From NCBI GenBank assembly GCA_905612485.1, contig CAJQSE010000019.1, forward strand, positions 1 through 64,000: DNA of 64,000 bases, given 5' to 3'. The notes beneath the pieces were generated by a model. That model saw only the letters and a program-made list of their open reading frames with translations. It made no database searches and was not told where the DNA came from. How positions within the stretch are numbered: the first letter of the stretch is position 1; each line of letters begins with the position of its first letter. This document shows positions 41,310-49,914 of this stretch, piece by piece. The translations under genes and the position numbers were made by a program. This stretch comes from an uncultured Candidatus Nitrosopumilus sp. (GTDB taxonomy: Archaea > Thermoproteota > Nitrososphaeria > Nitrososphaerales > Nitrosopumilaceae).

Positions 41310-43823
41310 GTGAAATTAATTTATAATTTATCCACATTTGCTGTATTTGGGATATTACTTTTGTTTATAGTATTTCCTATTCCTTCTTCATATGCCGCAG
41401 CTCCAGATGCTCCAACTAATTGTGCCCCAAGTGCCGCTCCTGAGACCACCACTATGACGTTAACTTGGACAGCCCCTTCAGGAACTGTAACAGGTTATAA
41501 AATCGATACTGCAACGGAGTCTAGTTTTAATGTTTTTGGTTCTTTTAGTACTATTGTAGCTACAACAGGAAATACGGATGTAACAAAAACTCTTACTGGT
41601 TTAGACCCTGGACAGTTTTTCAAAATTAAAATATTCGGTATTAATGATGACGGAACGGGTCTTGCTTGTACTTTCATGGCAGGAACAAAACATGCCGGAG
41701 CTGTAGATCATGATTATTCAGCTGGTCAACAAAACTTTTCGGAGGGGCAGGTTTTTGGAGAAGGTACTAAATTTGCAAATTCACAGACATTTACAAAGGC
41801 ACAAACATTTGGAGCATCCCAAACGTTTGGTACTGGTGGTACATTTGCAGTTGCAAACACATGGGGTGACAAAGCTGATTTCTCAGCAGGTACTCAGACA
41901 TTTACTACTGCACAAACATTTGGAACAGCAGCTAAATTTGCAGCAAATCAGGATTTTACAAATGTAGATCATGATTTCACAGGTGCTGCCATGTTTTTTG
42001 ATTCAGGTGGAGCATTTTCTGCAGGTGAGGTAATGGGAATGGGTGCTGATTTCTCAACAGGTATCCAAACCTTTGGTTCTGGTATGACATTTGGGGAGGC
42101 AACAGAATTTGCTGCATCTCAGGATTGGGGTGCTAATCCACAAACATTTGACAAATACATGCACTTTGGGGAATCAAATGATTTCACAGGTAGGGTTCAA
42201 GCTTTCAAAGAAGGAACATCATTTGGATCTGGAACTACTTTCAGAGATTCACAGACAATGCCACTAAATACAATTCCGTCATTTGGTGTAATGTTGGAAC
42301 AAATTACTTGTGGAACTGATACTTCTGCTGACACCTGTATCCCAAATGATGCATCAAAGTATCTATCCCCTGGAGAATTTCTAACTCCAGGGCAAGATCC
42401 TGCAGCAACGTCAAGCTCCATTTCCAGTAATGACAAGTCATTTGCAGTTGAAGGTGCAGGCTTGGAGATGACTTTTGCGACCGTATCTGGAGATGGTACA
42501 ATTACATCAGACTTGTATGATCCTGCAAACATTCCTAAATCTACTGCAGTTGCTGGAACTGCGGGTAAAGTATCCGTAAAGACAAGTAATGCTGGAACTG
42601 TTACCACCATTGGATCAGTAACAAACATCTCAACTGGAACTGCCACCATATCTGGAGACATTACAATCAAACTATCTTACACTGAGGCAAACATTCCTGC
42701 AGGAACTGCAGAGTCTGATCTAACCATGATACACTATACTGATGGGCAATGGAAGACTGAAGAGTCATGTGCTGTAGATACTGTAAATAATAAAATCTCT
42801 TGTACTGTTACCTCACTATCCCCATTTGGAGTTGGTAGTTCTGGTAGTGGAGGTGGTGGTGGTGGAAATAATTGTGATTATAATGGATTTGGAAATAATA
42901 ATTCTCTTAGAGTATACCAAGTATCATACGATATTGATACATACCAGGTTTTAGTGAATGCATACTCCACATGTGGTTCCATCTCAGCTAAAATGACAAC
43001 TCCAATGCAACAAAGTATTTTGGGATTATCTACAGAGCAGACATTACTTGATGATAGAGTTGCAATTTATTCTGGATACCTTGATGAATCAGATGAAAAA
43101 TTTAACATATCAATTCAAAACAAACGAGATTCCTTTAGTGAAACATTTTACATTTATGATAAGTCAATTACAAAAAAATACACTGGAACCACTGGATATA
43201 CATCACAACAACAAGGTATGGTCTCACCTACAATTACATCCACTCAAATAACTATTGCATCTGAACCTTCTGTAGAAGAAACAGTTCTAGTAGAAAATGA
43301 GAAACAAATTGTAGAAAAAGAAACAGTTCTAGTAGAAAATGAGAAACAAATTGTAGAAAAAGAAACAGTTCTAATAGAAAACGAGAAACAAATTGTAGAA
43401 AAAGAATCACCAATAGGATACACTCCAGAACCTACTGAAGAACAAACAAATGAAGAAGGTGGCGGTTGTCTAATTGCCACTGCAACTTATGGCAGTGAGA
43501 TGGCATTAGAGGTTCAACAACTCAGGGAATTAAGAGATAATCAACTACTACAAACTGAATCTGGAACTGCATTTATGGGAACATTTAATGACATTTACTA
43601 TTCATTTAGCCCAATTATAGCTGATTATGAGCGTGAAAACCCATTATTCAAAGAGGCAGTAAAGATTGCAATCACTCCAATGATTTCATCACTGTCACTA
43701 ATGGAGAATGCTGAATCCGAATCTGAAGTTCTAGGAATTGGACTATCAGTAATTGCATTGAACCTTGGAATGTATCTAGGGGTTCCAGCAATTGTAATAA
43801 TTGGAATTAGAAAGAGAATCTAA
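41310..43823 (+). CDS. Secreted, membrane-anchored surface protein with hexapeptide repeats and CFI-box C terminus
   Basis: An 837-residue protein with a GTG start. Residues 1-30 are a signal peptide (LLLFIVFPIPSSYAAA). Residues 31-125 resemble a fibronectin type III domain (PDAPTNCAPS; LTGLDPGQFFKIKI). Residues 135-320 are about 27 repeats of six or seven residues with F/W followed by G/S/T (VFGEGT, TFTKAQ, TFGASQ), suggesting a beta-solenoid. A beta-rich domain ending SLSPFGVG, a Gly linker, a second beta domain and three copies of ETVLVENEKQIVEK follow. The end has GGGCLIATATYGSE, a helical region, a membrane helix and RKRI, the anchor/sorting type seen in thaumarchaeal surface proteins. 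It is likely a cell-surface adhesin or S-layer-associated protein. Confidence 0.85.
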   Translation: MKLIYNLSTFAVFGILLLFIVFPIPSSYAAAPDAPTNCAPSAAPETTTMTLTWTAPSGTVTGYKIDTATESSFNVFGSFSTIVATTGNTDVTKTLTGLDPGQFFKIKIFGINDDGTGLACTFMAGTKHAGAVDHDYSAGQQNFSEGQVFGEGTKFANSQTFTKAQTFGASQTFGTGGTFAVANTWGDKADFSAGTQTFTTAQTFGTAAKFAANQDFTNVDHDFTGAAMFFDSGGAFSAGEVMGMGADFSTGIQTFGSGMTFGEATEFAASQDWGANPQTFDKYMHFGESNDFTGRVQAFKEGTSFGSGTTFRDSQTMPLNTIPSFGVMLEQITCGTDTSADTCIPNDASKYLSPGEFLTPGQDPAATSSSISSNDKSFAVEGAGLEMTFATVSGDGTITSDLYDPANIPKSTAVAGTAGKVSVKTSNAGTVTTIGSVTNISTGTATISGDITIKLSYTEANIPAGTAESDLTMIHYTDGQWKTEESCAVDTVNNKISCTVTSLSPFGVGSSGSGGGGGGNNCDYNGFGNNNSLRVYQVSYDIDTYQVLVNAYSTCGSISAKMTTPMQQSILGLSTEQTLLDDRVAIYSGYLDESDEKFNISIQNKRDSFSETFYIYDKSITKKYTGTTGYTSQQQGMVSPTITSTQITIASEPSVEETVLVENEKQIVEKETVLVENEKQIVEKETVLIENEKQIVEKESPIGYTPEPTEEQTNEEGGGCLIATATYGSEMALEVQQLRELRDNQLLQTESGTAFMGTFNDIYYSFSPIIADYERENPLFKEAVKIAITPMISSLSLMENAESESEVLGIGLSVIALNLGMYLGVPAIVIIGIRKRI
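41724..42264 (+). repeat. Array of about 27 hexapeptide-coding units
   Basis: Each unit is 18 or 21 bp and encodes an aromatic residue (F, rarely W or M) followed mainly by G, S or T and four variable residues. Units are degenerate in DNA, so this is an old protein repeat, not a recent expansion. The boundaries given are approximate. Confidence 0.75.
43278..43403 (+). repeat. 42-bp tandem repeat, three copies
   Basis: Three near-identical units, each encoding ETVLVENEKQIVEK, form the charged stalk between the extracellular domains and the C-terminal anchor. The third copy has two base changes, one giving I for V. Copy number is likely to vary between strains. Confidence 0.9.
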
Positions 43824-43927
43824 AAATAGACACATACGTTAACTGGTAAATTATTCTAAAAAAATACAACACCACAGATGATGAACAAAAATGGTTTCTA
43901 GACTTAGTTTAGTTACTCTTTTTCCTT

Positions 43928-43959
43928 TTTATTGATTAACACATTTTTTTGTCAATAAA
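43928..43959. terminator. Possible hairpin terminator between convergent genes
   Basis: Arms TTTATTGA (43928-43935) and TCAATAAA (43952-43959) enclose a 16-base loop with a run of seven T. It lies between the surface-protein stop at 43823 and the convergent zincin stop at 44016. The fold is weak and the assignment rests on position and T content. Confidence 0.35.
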
Positions 43960-44015
43960 ATGCACGTACTAGCAGAATTTAAACAGTAAAAAAAATTATT
44001 TCATATAAATTAAAA

Positions 44016-44723
44016 TTAATACAATCTTTTTTTATGTATTTTAGAGCTTTTTTCTCCTAACTGTTTGATTTTTGTAAGAAATTTAGGATCAAGTTTAATT
44101 TTAGATAAAGACTCTGCAGATAATTTTACATTATTGGCATCTAATGAAATATTAGATTTAGGTAAATTTCTATTAGACCAAAATTTTATTACTTTATCTT
44201 CAAGTTTATAATCACGAAACCCAGAAGGAAATTTTTTAGTAATATGATTTAACAAAGTTCTATCTTGAAAAACAACTTTAGGTTCAAACAATCTTGTTTC
44301 ATCACTATAGACATTTTCAAATAAATTACCAGATATTTCGTCAGAAAGTAATTCCATTTTTGAAATTTTTCTTAATAGTTCTAAAAAATGTAAAAATTCA
44401 TGAGCTAAAATAGCATGAATTGTACCCTTTAAACCATAAGCAACAAGAGGGGCAGAAATTTGAATTACAACTTGAAATTTTTCCTCAAACATAACAGGAA
44501 TAGTTCTAGCAAAAAGAATACCATACTCATATGAATTTGAATCAGATGATGAAAGTACAAGGGAAGGTTCTACATATGCAACAGGGTATTGAATTCCAGA
44601 TGCTTTTTCAATTCTATCTATTCCAGCAACGATGATAGGAAAACGCTTCAAGGTTAAATCATAAATATCGTCAGGGATAAGCCCCTTAGAATGTGCATCT
44701 CTAAAACGTACTAAAGGATCCAA
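44016..44723 (-). CDS. Zincin-like putative metallopeptidase
   Basis: A 235-residue soluble protein with the zinc motif H108-EFL-H112 in HAILAHEFLHFLELL, on a helix preceded by a hydrophobic strand (FQVVIQISAPLV). A downstream acidic residue that could be the third ligand is in LLSDEISGNLFEN. There is no signal peptide, so it would act in the cytoplasm. The C-terminal 60 residues are basic and helical. Substrate unknown. It precedes a basic micro-protein and Pus10 on the same strand. Confidence 0.7.
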   Translation of the reverse strand: MDPLVRFRDAHSKGLIPDDIYDLTLKRFPIIVAGIDRIEKASGIQYPVAYVEPSLVLSSSDSNSYEYGILFARTIPVMFEEKFQVVIQISAPLVAYGLKGTIHAILAHEFLHFLELLRKISKMELLSDEISGNLFENVYSDETRLFEPKVVFQDRTLLNHITKKFPSGFRDYKLEDKVIKFWSNRNLPKSNISLDANNVKLSAESLSKIKLDPKFLTKIKQLGEKSSKIHKKRLY

Positions 44724-44760
44724 TATGGACTCTTAATGATTTTAATGTAAAAACGTTGAT

Positions 44761-44862
44761 TTATGAAGATCTAGGCTTTCCAGATTTTGCCTTTTTAACT
44801 TTACGTCTATTTTCGCTTTGATCAGCACGTCTTTGATGTTTACCTGTTTTTCTCATTGGCAT
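44761..44862 (-). CDS. 33-residue very basic micro-protein
   Basis: Not in the ORF track. The sequence is MPMRKTGKHQRRADQSENRR followed by KVKKAKSGKPRSS, 14 of 33 residues being Lys or Arg. Such peptides are typical of ribosome- or RNA-associated proteins. It lies in a short gap between Pus10 and the zincin gene on the same strand. I cannot match it to a known small ribosomal protein. Conservation in relatives would decide. Confidence 0.5.
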   Translation of the reverse strand: MPMRKTGKHQRRADQSENRRKVKKAKSGKPRSS

Positions 44863-44897
44863 GTAAATTTACAATATTTCGGAGTAGTTAATTGTTA

Positions 44898-46043
44898 TCA
44901 TTGTACATCAATGCCATGAAAATCAAACACATCACATTTACATTCACAATTAAGAAATTCAGAAATATTGGGAGAAACATCTCCACCTTCAATAAATCTC
45001 CGTATAGGCAATCCACCTTCTACTTTCATAAATAAAGAAAAATCATGGGATGAATTTTTTTTATAATTTATAAAAAAGATCTGTTTTCCAAAATATTTTC
45101 CAGATTTTTCATAAACCATAACTGGGGCATTGCAAATATTTTTTAATTTTTTGAGATATTGTGGGTCAAGAGGATGTTTAGAAGAAATTTTGATTTTAAC
45201 AGATGAACTAAAGGTTATAGGTTTTTTAGGGAATTTATCAATAATTTTTAAATTTTTTAATTTAACAGAATTAAGATCAATAGAAGTTAATTTTGATTTT
45301 CTTTTATTTGGGTGTTGGAGTTTGACAAAAAAGGGCCTACCATCACCTAAAACGAGACTAGATTTATCCTCACCGCCAATCCAGGTAAATTTTGTAGTAG
45401 TACCACCAAATTTTTTAAAAATATATTGTGAAATAATTCCTTCAACACTATCAAATTCAGAAATACCATGAAACATACAAGTTCTACACCCCCTACCACT
45501 ACAATTTATACAAGATTTTTGTTTTTGAGTAATTCCCCGTAGTGTTTTCACATATCTTCCAGAAAAAGTAATAGATTTAGAATATAATTCACAAGATTCA
45601 TTTTTAAAATTTATTATAAGATTTATTTCAGGATCTAAAAAATCTAGAATTTTTTTTGTTTTTTTAGAAAAAGATTTTCCTAATTCTTTAGTAATATCAG
45701 TTTTAACACTATCAACTCCCATTAATTTGTAATGTGATCTAATGTAATCATCCCTATCAACAATGGAAGGTTTAACAGCAGTTCCAACACTAAATGTACA
45801 ATAAGAATAATCAGATGTAGAATCGATCATCATTTTTAAAAAATAATCTAGATTATCAAATAAATTCTTACAGATAAAACATTTTTGAGAAGATTTAAAA
45901 TTTTTCTTCAATTTTTGACCAAGAATTTTATTTGAAGAAAGACATAATTGTTTAGAAAATAATCTGCCTAAACAATGATAACATAATTCATGATTTTTTA
46001 AAATTTGATTTGCAATAGGGATAATTTTTTGATATTCAGACAT
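44898..46043 (-). CDS. pus10: tRNA pseudouridine synthase Pus10
   Basis: Pus10 makes pseudouridine 54/55 in archaeal tRNA. The 381-residue protein has an N-terminal zinc/THUMP-like domain (CYHCLGRLF, KCFICKNLF), a later cysteine cluster (CINCSGRGCRTC) and the catalytic-domain block WIGGEDKSSLVLGDGRPFFVKLQ. The family consensus there is GREDxDxRMLGxGRPF. Here the Arg is Gly and the second Asp is Ser, while the ED aspartate is kept. The C-terminal RRFIEGGDVSPNISEFL is family-typical. It follows ffh after 24 bp on the same strand. Confidence 0.88.
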   Translation of the reverse strand: MSEYQKIIPIANQILKNHELCYHCLGRLFSKQLCLSSNKILGQKLKKNFKSSQKCFICKNLFDNLDYFLKMMIDSTSDYSYCTFSVGTAVKPSIVDRDDYIRSHYKLMGVDSVKTDITKELGKSFSKKTKKILDFLDPEINLIINFKNESCELYSKSITFSGRYVKTLRGITQKQKSCINCSGRGCRTCMFHGISEFDSVEGIISQYIFKKFGGTTTKFTWIGGEDKSSLVLGDGRPFFVKLQHPNKRKSKLTSIDLNSVKLKNLKIIDKFPKKPITFSSSVKIKISSKHPLDPQYLKKLKNICNAPVMVYEKSGKYFGKQIFFINYKKNSSHDFSLFMKVEGGLPIRRFIEGGDVSPNISEFLNCECKCDVFDFHGIDVQ

Positions 46044-46067
46044 TTTTAAAAATGTGGTTAGAGAAAA

Positions 46068-47393
46068 TTATCCCAATCCCATTTTTCTAAGAGTACCTTG
46101 CATTTGACGACCTTTTGAAGCCTTCATTAAATTCTTAGAATTTTTATAATTTTTGAGTAACTCTTTAACTTCACCCTCAGCCCATCCAGAACCACGTGCA
46201 ATTCGTTTAATTCTAGAAGAATTAAGTAAGTCAGGATCTGCCTTTTCATCTTTATTCATACTTTGAATGATATACCGCCATTTTGAAACTCTATCCTCCA
46301 TTTGATCAACTTGATCCTCTTTGACCATGCCAGACATTCCAGGCATGCTGTCAAGAAGTCCTTTCAAAGAACCAACTTTAGTAACTTCCTCCAACTGATA
46401 AAAGAAATCATCCATATTCATTTTTCCGCTTGAAATTCGTTTCATTCTAACATCATCACCCTCATTTTCCAATCTTTTTGCCAAATCCAATACAGCTTGA
46501 ATATCACCCATTCCAAGTAATCTACCAACAAATCTAGTGGGTGAAAATTTTTCTAAATCATCAATTCTTTCACCAGTACCAATGTACATTATTTGTGCAC
46601 CAGTTGCAGCAGATGCTGCAAGTGCACCACCACCTTTTGCAGAACTATCCAATTTTGAAATGACTACACCCCCAACTGGAATGGTTTTATGAAATGCTTC
46701 TGCTTGATTGAAACATTGTTGTCCAATAGTACCATCAATTACAAGTAAAGCTAAATCTGGTTCTGCAACTTTATTGATTTTAACCATTTCTTCAAGTAGA
46801 TCATGTTCCTCTTTATGACGACCAGCAGTATCAATTATGATTACATCAAGAGATTTATTTTCAAAATATTTTAAACCATTTTTTACAATGTTTGGAGAAT
46901 CCTTGTTATTTTCTTCACCATAAACTTCAACATCAGATTTTGCACACATCATTTTAAGCTGAATTAATGCACCAGGTCTGTAGGTATCAGCACCAACAAC
47001 TCCAACTTTGTGTCCTTGACCAATCAAAAATTTAGCAAGTTTTGATGCCATAGTGGTTTTACCACTTCCTTGAATTCCCAATAAAATTATTTTGTTTTGT
47101 TTACCAGGTATAAAATTAAAATCAGATTCATTACCAAGTAATTTAGTTAATTCATTATAGAGAATTTTTACAATATGATCTTTACGTGAAAGCCCAGGAG
47201 GCGGAGTTTCATTTAATGAACGCTCTTCTAATCTCTTAGTAATTTCAAGAACTAATCTCACATTTACATCAGACGTCAATAATGCTCTTTGAACATCTTT
47301 GCAAAGATCTTTAATTAATTCCTCATCTATGCCTGAAGATTTAACAATCTTTTTGATTGCATCGCCTAAACTACTTTTTAATCCATCAAGCAT
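46068..47393 (-). CDS. ffh: Signal recognition particle 54 kDa GTPase
   Basis: SRP54 binds signal sequences on the ribosome and, with FtsY, targets proteins to the membrane. The 441-residue protein shows the N domain, G1 GIQGSGKTTMASKLAKFL, G3 DTAGRH, G4 TKLD-type SKLDSSAKGGGAL, and a methionine-rich M domain (MPGMSGMVKEDQ). Its start overlaps the dph6 end by 8 bases, indicating one transcript. SRP19 lies 6 kb away in this window. Confidence 0.97.
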   Translation of the reverse strand: MLDGLKSSLGDAIKKIVKSSGIDEELIKDLCKDVQRALLTSDVNVRLVLEITKRLEERSLNETPPPGLSRKDHIVKILYNELTKLLGNESDFNFIPGKQNKIILLGIQGSGKTTMASKLAKFLIGQGHKVGVVGADTYRPGALIQLKMMCAKSDVEVYGEENNKDSPNIVKNGLKYFENKSLDVIIIDTAGRHKEEHDLLEEMVKINKVAEPDLALLVIDGTIGQQCFNQAEAFHKTIPVGGVVISKLDSSAKGGGALAASAATGAQIMYIGTGERIDDLEKFSPTRFVGRLLGMGDIQAVLDLAKRLENEGDDVRMKRISSGKMNMDDFFYQLEEVTKVGSLKGLLDSMPGMSGMVKEDQVDQMEDRVSKWRYIIQSMNKDEKADPDLLNSSRIKRIARGSGWAEGEVKELLKNYKNSKNLMKASKGRQMQGTLRKMGLG

Positions 47394-48075
47394 CGTAATT
47401 TAATTCTGCATCTACTATTTCAAACCTTCCTCTATACCCATCCCAATTTTTTATAAAATCATTAATTTTGATTGGATGGGAAAAAAGAGGACAGTTCAAT
47501 ACAAAAGTTTCAGATTCCCCACCTTCAAAATTTAAATTAAATCCAAATTTTACAGATAAACTAGTCAAAATTTTAATATCAGATTTTGAAATTAATTTTC
47601 CCAACCATTGTTCATCTAAACCATCAGAAGACACAGTTATCATTATAAAATGAAAATTAGAATCAAGTAATTCATTCATGTATTCATTTGTGTCAGTACC
47701 CCATAACGGTGCAATAGAAACTAAATTTAATTTTAGACATAAAGTTTCAAATTTTTCTTTTTGAAATTTACTTTTAATTCCTCCATGAATTAAACCATCA
47801 ATTTGAAATTGTTCTTTTGCATTTTGTAATAATTTTTCCATTACAATTAATTCATCTTTAGTTTCATCAGAATTAGAAATAATAGTTAATTGTGGAATGT
47901 TCATTGATTCAGATTGTAATTTAGTCCATTTCAAATTGGGATGATGTAGAAGATGGCTTTCTTCAGATTTTGTAAATATACTTAATAAGCATACAACATC
48001 ATGTCCTTGCTTTTTAGCAAGATGAATAGCATATGTACTATCCTTTCCACCAGAAAAAAGACAAGCTAATTTCAT
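47386..48075 (-). CDS. dph6: Diphthine-ammonia ligase
   Basis: Dph6 amidates diphthine on elongation factor 2 to give diphthamide. The 229-residue protein has the PP-loop SGGKDSTYAIHLA at the N terminus, IHGGIKSKFQ and the terminal GGESETFVLNCPLF block of the family. It heads the dph6-ffh-pus10 group on the minus strand. Confidence 0.92.
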   Translation of the reverse strand: MKLACLFSGGKDSTYAIHLAKKQGHDVVCLLSIFTKSEESHLLHHPNLKWTKLQSESMNIPQLTIISNSDETKDELIVMEKLLQNAKEQFQIDGLIHGGIKSKFQKEKFETLCLKLNLVSIAPLWGTDTNEYMNELLDSNFHFIMITVSSDGLDEQWLGKLISKSDIKILTSLSVKFGFNLNFEGGESETFVLNCPLFSHPIKINDFIKNWDGYRGRFEIVDAELNYDA

Positions 48076-48129
48076 AATTTAATAAAAAACCAATCTAATA
48101 AAATTCTAGAATTTATTGAAAGAGATGCT

Positions 48130-48231
48130 TCAATACTCATAATCGTCATCATAAATCAGACGGCTTTTCCAACAATCATCAGCATCTGTTATAGTTCTGT
48201 GTACATATGATTTTAGTGCTATGATTAACAT
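48130..48231 (-). CDS. 33-residue acidic-tailed ORF
   Basis: In the 209-bp gap between dph6 and the aIF5A gene. It reads MLIIALKSYVHRTITDADDC followed by WKSRLIYDDDYEY. The mixed hydrophobic start and the acidic, aromatic end look protein-like, and codon use is like neighbours. No motif or ribosome-binding site supports it. Treat as a candidate only. Confidence 0.3.
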   Translation of the reverse strand: MLIIALKSYVHRTITDADDCWKSRLIYDDDYEY

Positions 48232-48284
48232 ACAATTATCAAATTATAATTGAATAAGTAAAGTATTTTTGTAAAATTATCAGT

Positions 48285-48698
48285 CTAACTATTTTTGATA
48301 GTCATAATTTTGGTATTATCCATTACAACCCAATATTCAACATTTTGTCCGTTTTCTAATTTTCCTTTAACTTCATCATCAATCATAGCAATATCTATGG
48401 TCTCAAATGACTCAGAATCCATAACTTGTACAATTTCACCATTAATTGAAATGATTTGGCCAACTTTTTTGTTAATCATTGGGATGTGAATTTGCATACT
48501 GACAGGGCCAACATGTGGTCTATTTTTTCCATCAAAGATGCCTTGACCAACTATTCGAGCTTTTGCTGCACCGTGTTTACCAGGTTTTGAGGTATCATAT
48601 TCAATAATTCTACATGGTTCACCACTAGGTTGATCAGAGTGTGGAAGTAGAATGTATGATCCAATTTTCAAAGAACCTAGATCAGATGGTTTACTCAT
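48285..48698 (-). CDS. eif5a: Translation initiation factor 5A
   Basis: aIF5A helps ribosomes through difficult peptide bonds such as polyproline. The 137-residue protein has the hypusination loop TSKPGKHGAAKAR; lysine 41 in PGKHG is the residue modified to hypusine or deoxyhypusine. The C-terminal OB domain follows. Length is normal. Confidence 0.97.
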   Translation of the reverse strand: MSKPSDLGSLKIGSYILLPHSDQPSGEPCRIIEYDTSKPGKHGAAKARIVGQGIFDGKNRPHVGPVSMQIHIPMINKKVGQIISINGEIVQVMDSESFETIDIAMIDDEVKGKLENGQNVEYWVVMDNTKIMTIKNS

Positions 48699-48730
48699 AA
48701 AAAAATAGGTTTCCCCCGAATATTTAACTT

Positions 48731-49342
48731 CTACTTTAGCTGATCAAGAATTGAAAGACTCAATAAATTAGATAATTTAAACCCCTTTCGAGTAATATCG
48801 CGTTGTGTTTGATCACAATATTTTTTTACACTCTGATGGCTTTTTTCACTAGCAACTTCAATTACAATCATATTTGCAAAATAAGGGAAAGTAAATTTTG
48901 AAGGAATTAAACAAGTGGTATCCATATGTCCAATACTAGCAACTTCAATCTTTTCTCTTTTTAGTAATAGACCTGAAATCTCTATCAAACCTTCGTCATC
49001 TTCATCATATTCTAAATAATATATTGAAATAAAATTAGTGTTACCCAAAACTTCTCGTTTAAAAAGTTCATCATGGATATTAAATACAAATGAAGTTTTT
49101 TCTTGAATGTGTTTAGATAATTCTTTTTCTATAAGAGAACTATCTTTAAATTTAGCTAGTAGATAATGATTAGCAGAAGTTGAAAAATAAGGTTTACTAT
49201 CATTAGAAAAAGTACCGGTGACAAAATATAATTTTTCAATATTTTTAGAATTAGTCCAAGATTCTTTTAATTCAAGAGAATCATGATTGTGCAAGTAGGG
49301 GACACAAACATACCCAGAATAAGATAATTTTTGTTTAGACAT
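48731..49342 (-). CDS. Hypothetical protein, 203 aa
   Basis: A soluble alpha/beta protein with no recognised family. It starts MSKQKLSYSGYVCVPYLHNH and contains IEVASIGHMDTTCLIPSKF and a C-terminal helix. There are no clustered cysteines or nucleotide motifs. It is 32 bp upstream of aIF5A on the same strand and may be co-transcribed. An upstream ACATATTTAAAA stretch is a possible promoter. Confidence 0.65.
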   Translation of the reverse strand: MSKQKLSYSGYVCVPYLHNHDSLELKESWTNSKNIEKLYFVTGTFSNDSKPYFSTSANHYLLAKFKDSSLIEKELSKHIQEKTSFVFNIHDELFKREVLGNTNFISIYYLEYDEDDEGLIEISGLLLKREKIEVASIGHMDTTCLIPSKFTFPYFANMIVIEVASEKSHQSVKKYCDQTQRDITRKGFKLSNLLSLSILDQLK

Positions 49343-49439
49343 AATTATTTGAAATTTTTAAGAGTATTTATCCATATATTTAACACATATTTAAAAAAGC
49401 AATATGGTTTTTAAGAGCAGTAATCTTCATAATTTTTGT

Positions 49440-49567
49440 CCCGTGGTAGCTCAGCCTGGTAGAGCTTCCGGCTGTAGTTGTTGGCTTAAGATGGCTGACC
49501 GAAAAAACAGCATATCAGGCATACAGAAACCGGGTTGTCGAATGTTCAATTCATTCCCGCGGGACCA
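49440..49567 (+). tRNA. tRNA-Tyr (anticodon GTA) with a 51-nt intron
   Basis: The acceptor CCCGTGG pairs with CCGCGGG, giving the C1-G72 pair that is a tRNA-Tyr identity element in archaea. The D arm is GCTC/GAGC. The anticodon stem TCCGG/CCGGG encloses CTGTAG and A, giving anticodon GTA. The T arm is GAATG-TTCAATT-CATTC. An intron of 51 nt (49478-49528) lies at the canonical 37/38 position. CTGT and ACAG around the junction can form the central helix of a bulge-helix-bulge. The discriminator is A and CCA is encoded. The ORF 49404-49598 is an artefact over this gene. Confidence 0.93.
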
Positions 49568-49674
49568 CAAAAATAACATATTTCTAGAAAATTTATAAAA
49601 AAATTTAAAAAATAATAAAAAAATAGACTGTTTAAGAAAACATAGATGAAATCTTAATTTAAAAATTCAAATGT

Positions 49675-49866
49675 CTACTCTAATTTTTTGACTTTTTGTG
49701 CTGCTGGGCCTTTCTGGCCTTCACCGATTTCAAACTCGACTTTATCGCCTTCGTTAATGAATCCATCAACGTCAGATTTGTGAACGAATAAATCATCGCC
49801 ACCTTCTCTTTCGATAAAACCAAAGCCCTTAGTACGGTTGAACCATTTTACGGTACCTTGTTCCAT
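49675..49866 (-). CDS. Cold-shock domain protein
   Basis: A 63-residue CspA-like single-stranded nucleic-acid-binding protein. RNP1 is KGFGFIER and RNP2 is DLFVHKS, preceded by GTVKWFNRT. It is nearly identical in layout to bacterial Csps, which are rare in archaea outside some mesophilic groups. It probably acts as an RNA chaperone. The DNA is more GC-rich than the surroundings, compatible with transfer from bacteria or with high expression. Confidence 0.95.
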   Translation of the reverse strand: MEQGTVKWFNRTKGFGFIEREGGDDLFVHKSDVDGFINEGDKVEFEIGEGQKGPAAQKVKKLE

Positions 49867-49914
49867 AATTTCGAATCAATACATTCACTATATTAACTAA
49901 GATATATCTAAAAA

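Noticed and set aside
43870-43920. C/D-box-like ATGATGA downstream of the surface protein
   Set aside because: No CTGA D box at an acceptable distance.
48120-48180. C/D-box sRNA on the minus strand (ATGATGA with nearby CTGA)
   Set aside because: The box order is wrong and no terminal stem or D box lies at the right distance.
49404-49598. 64-residue ORF in the track
   Set aside because: It runs through the intron-containing tRNA-Tyr gene; its protein is a translation of tRNA sequence.
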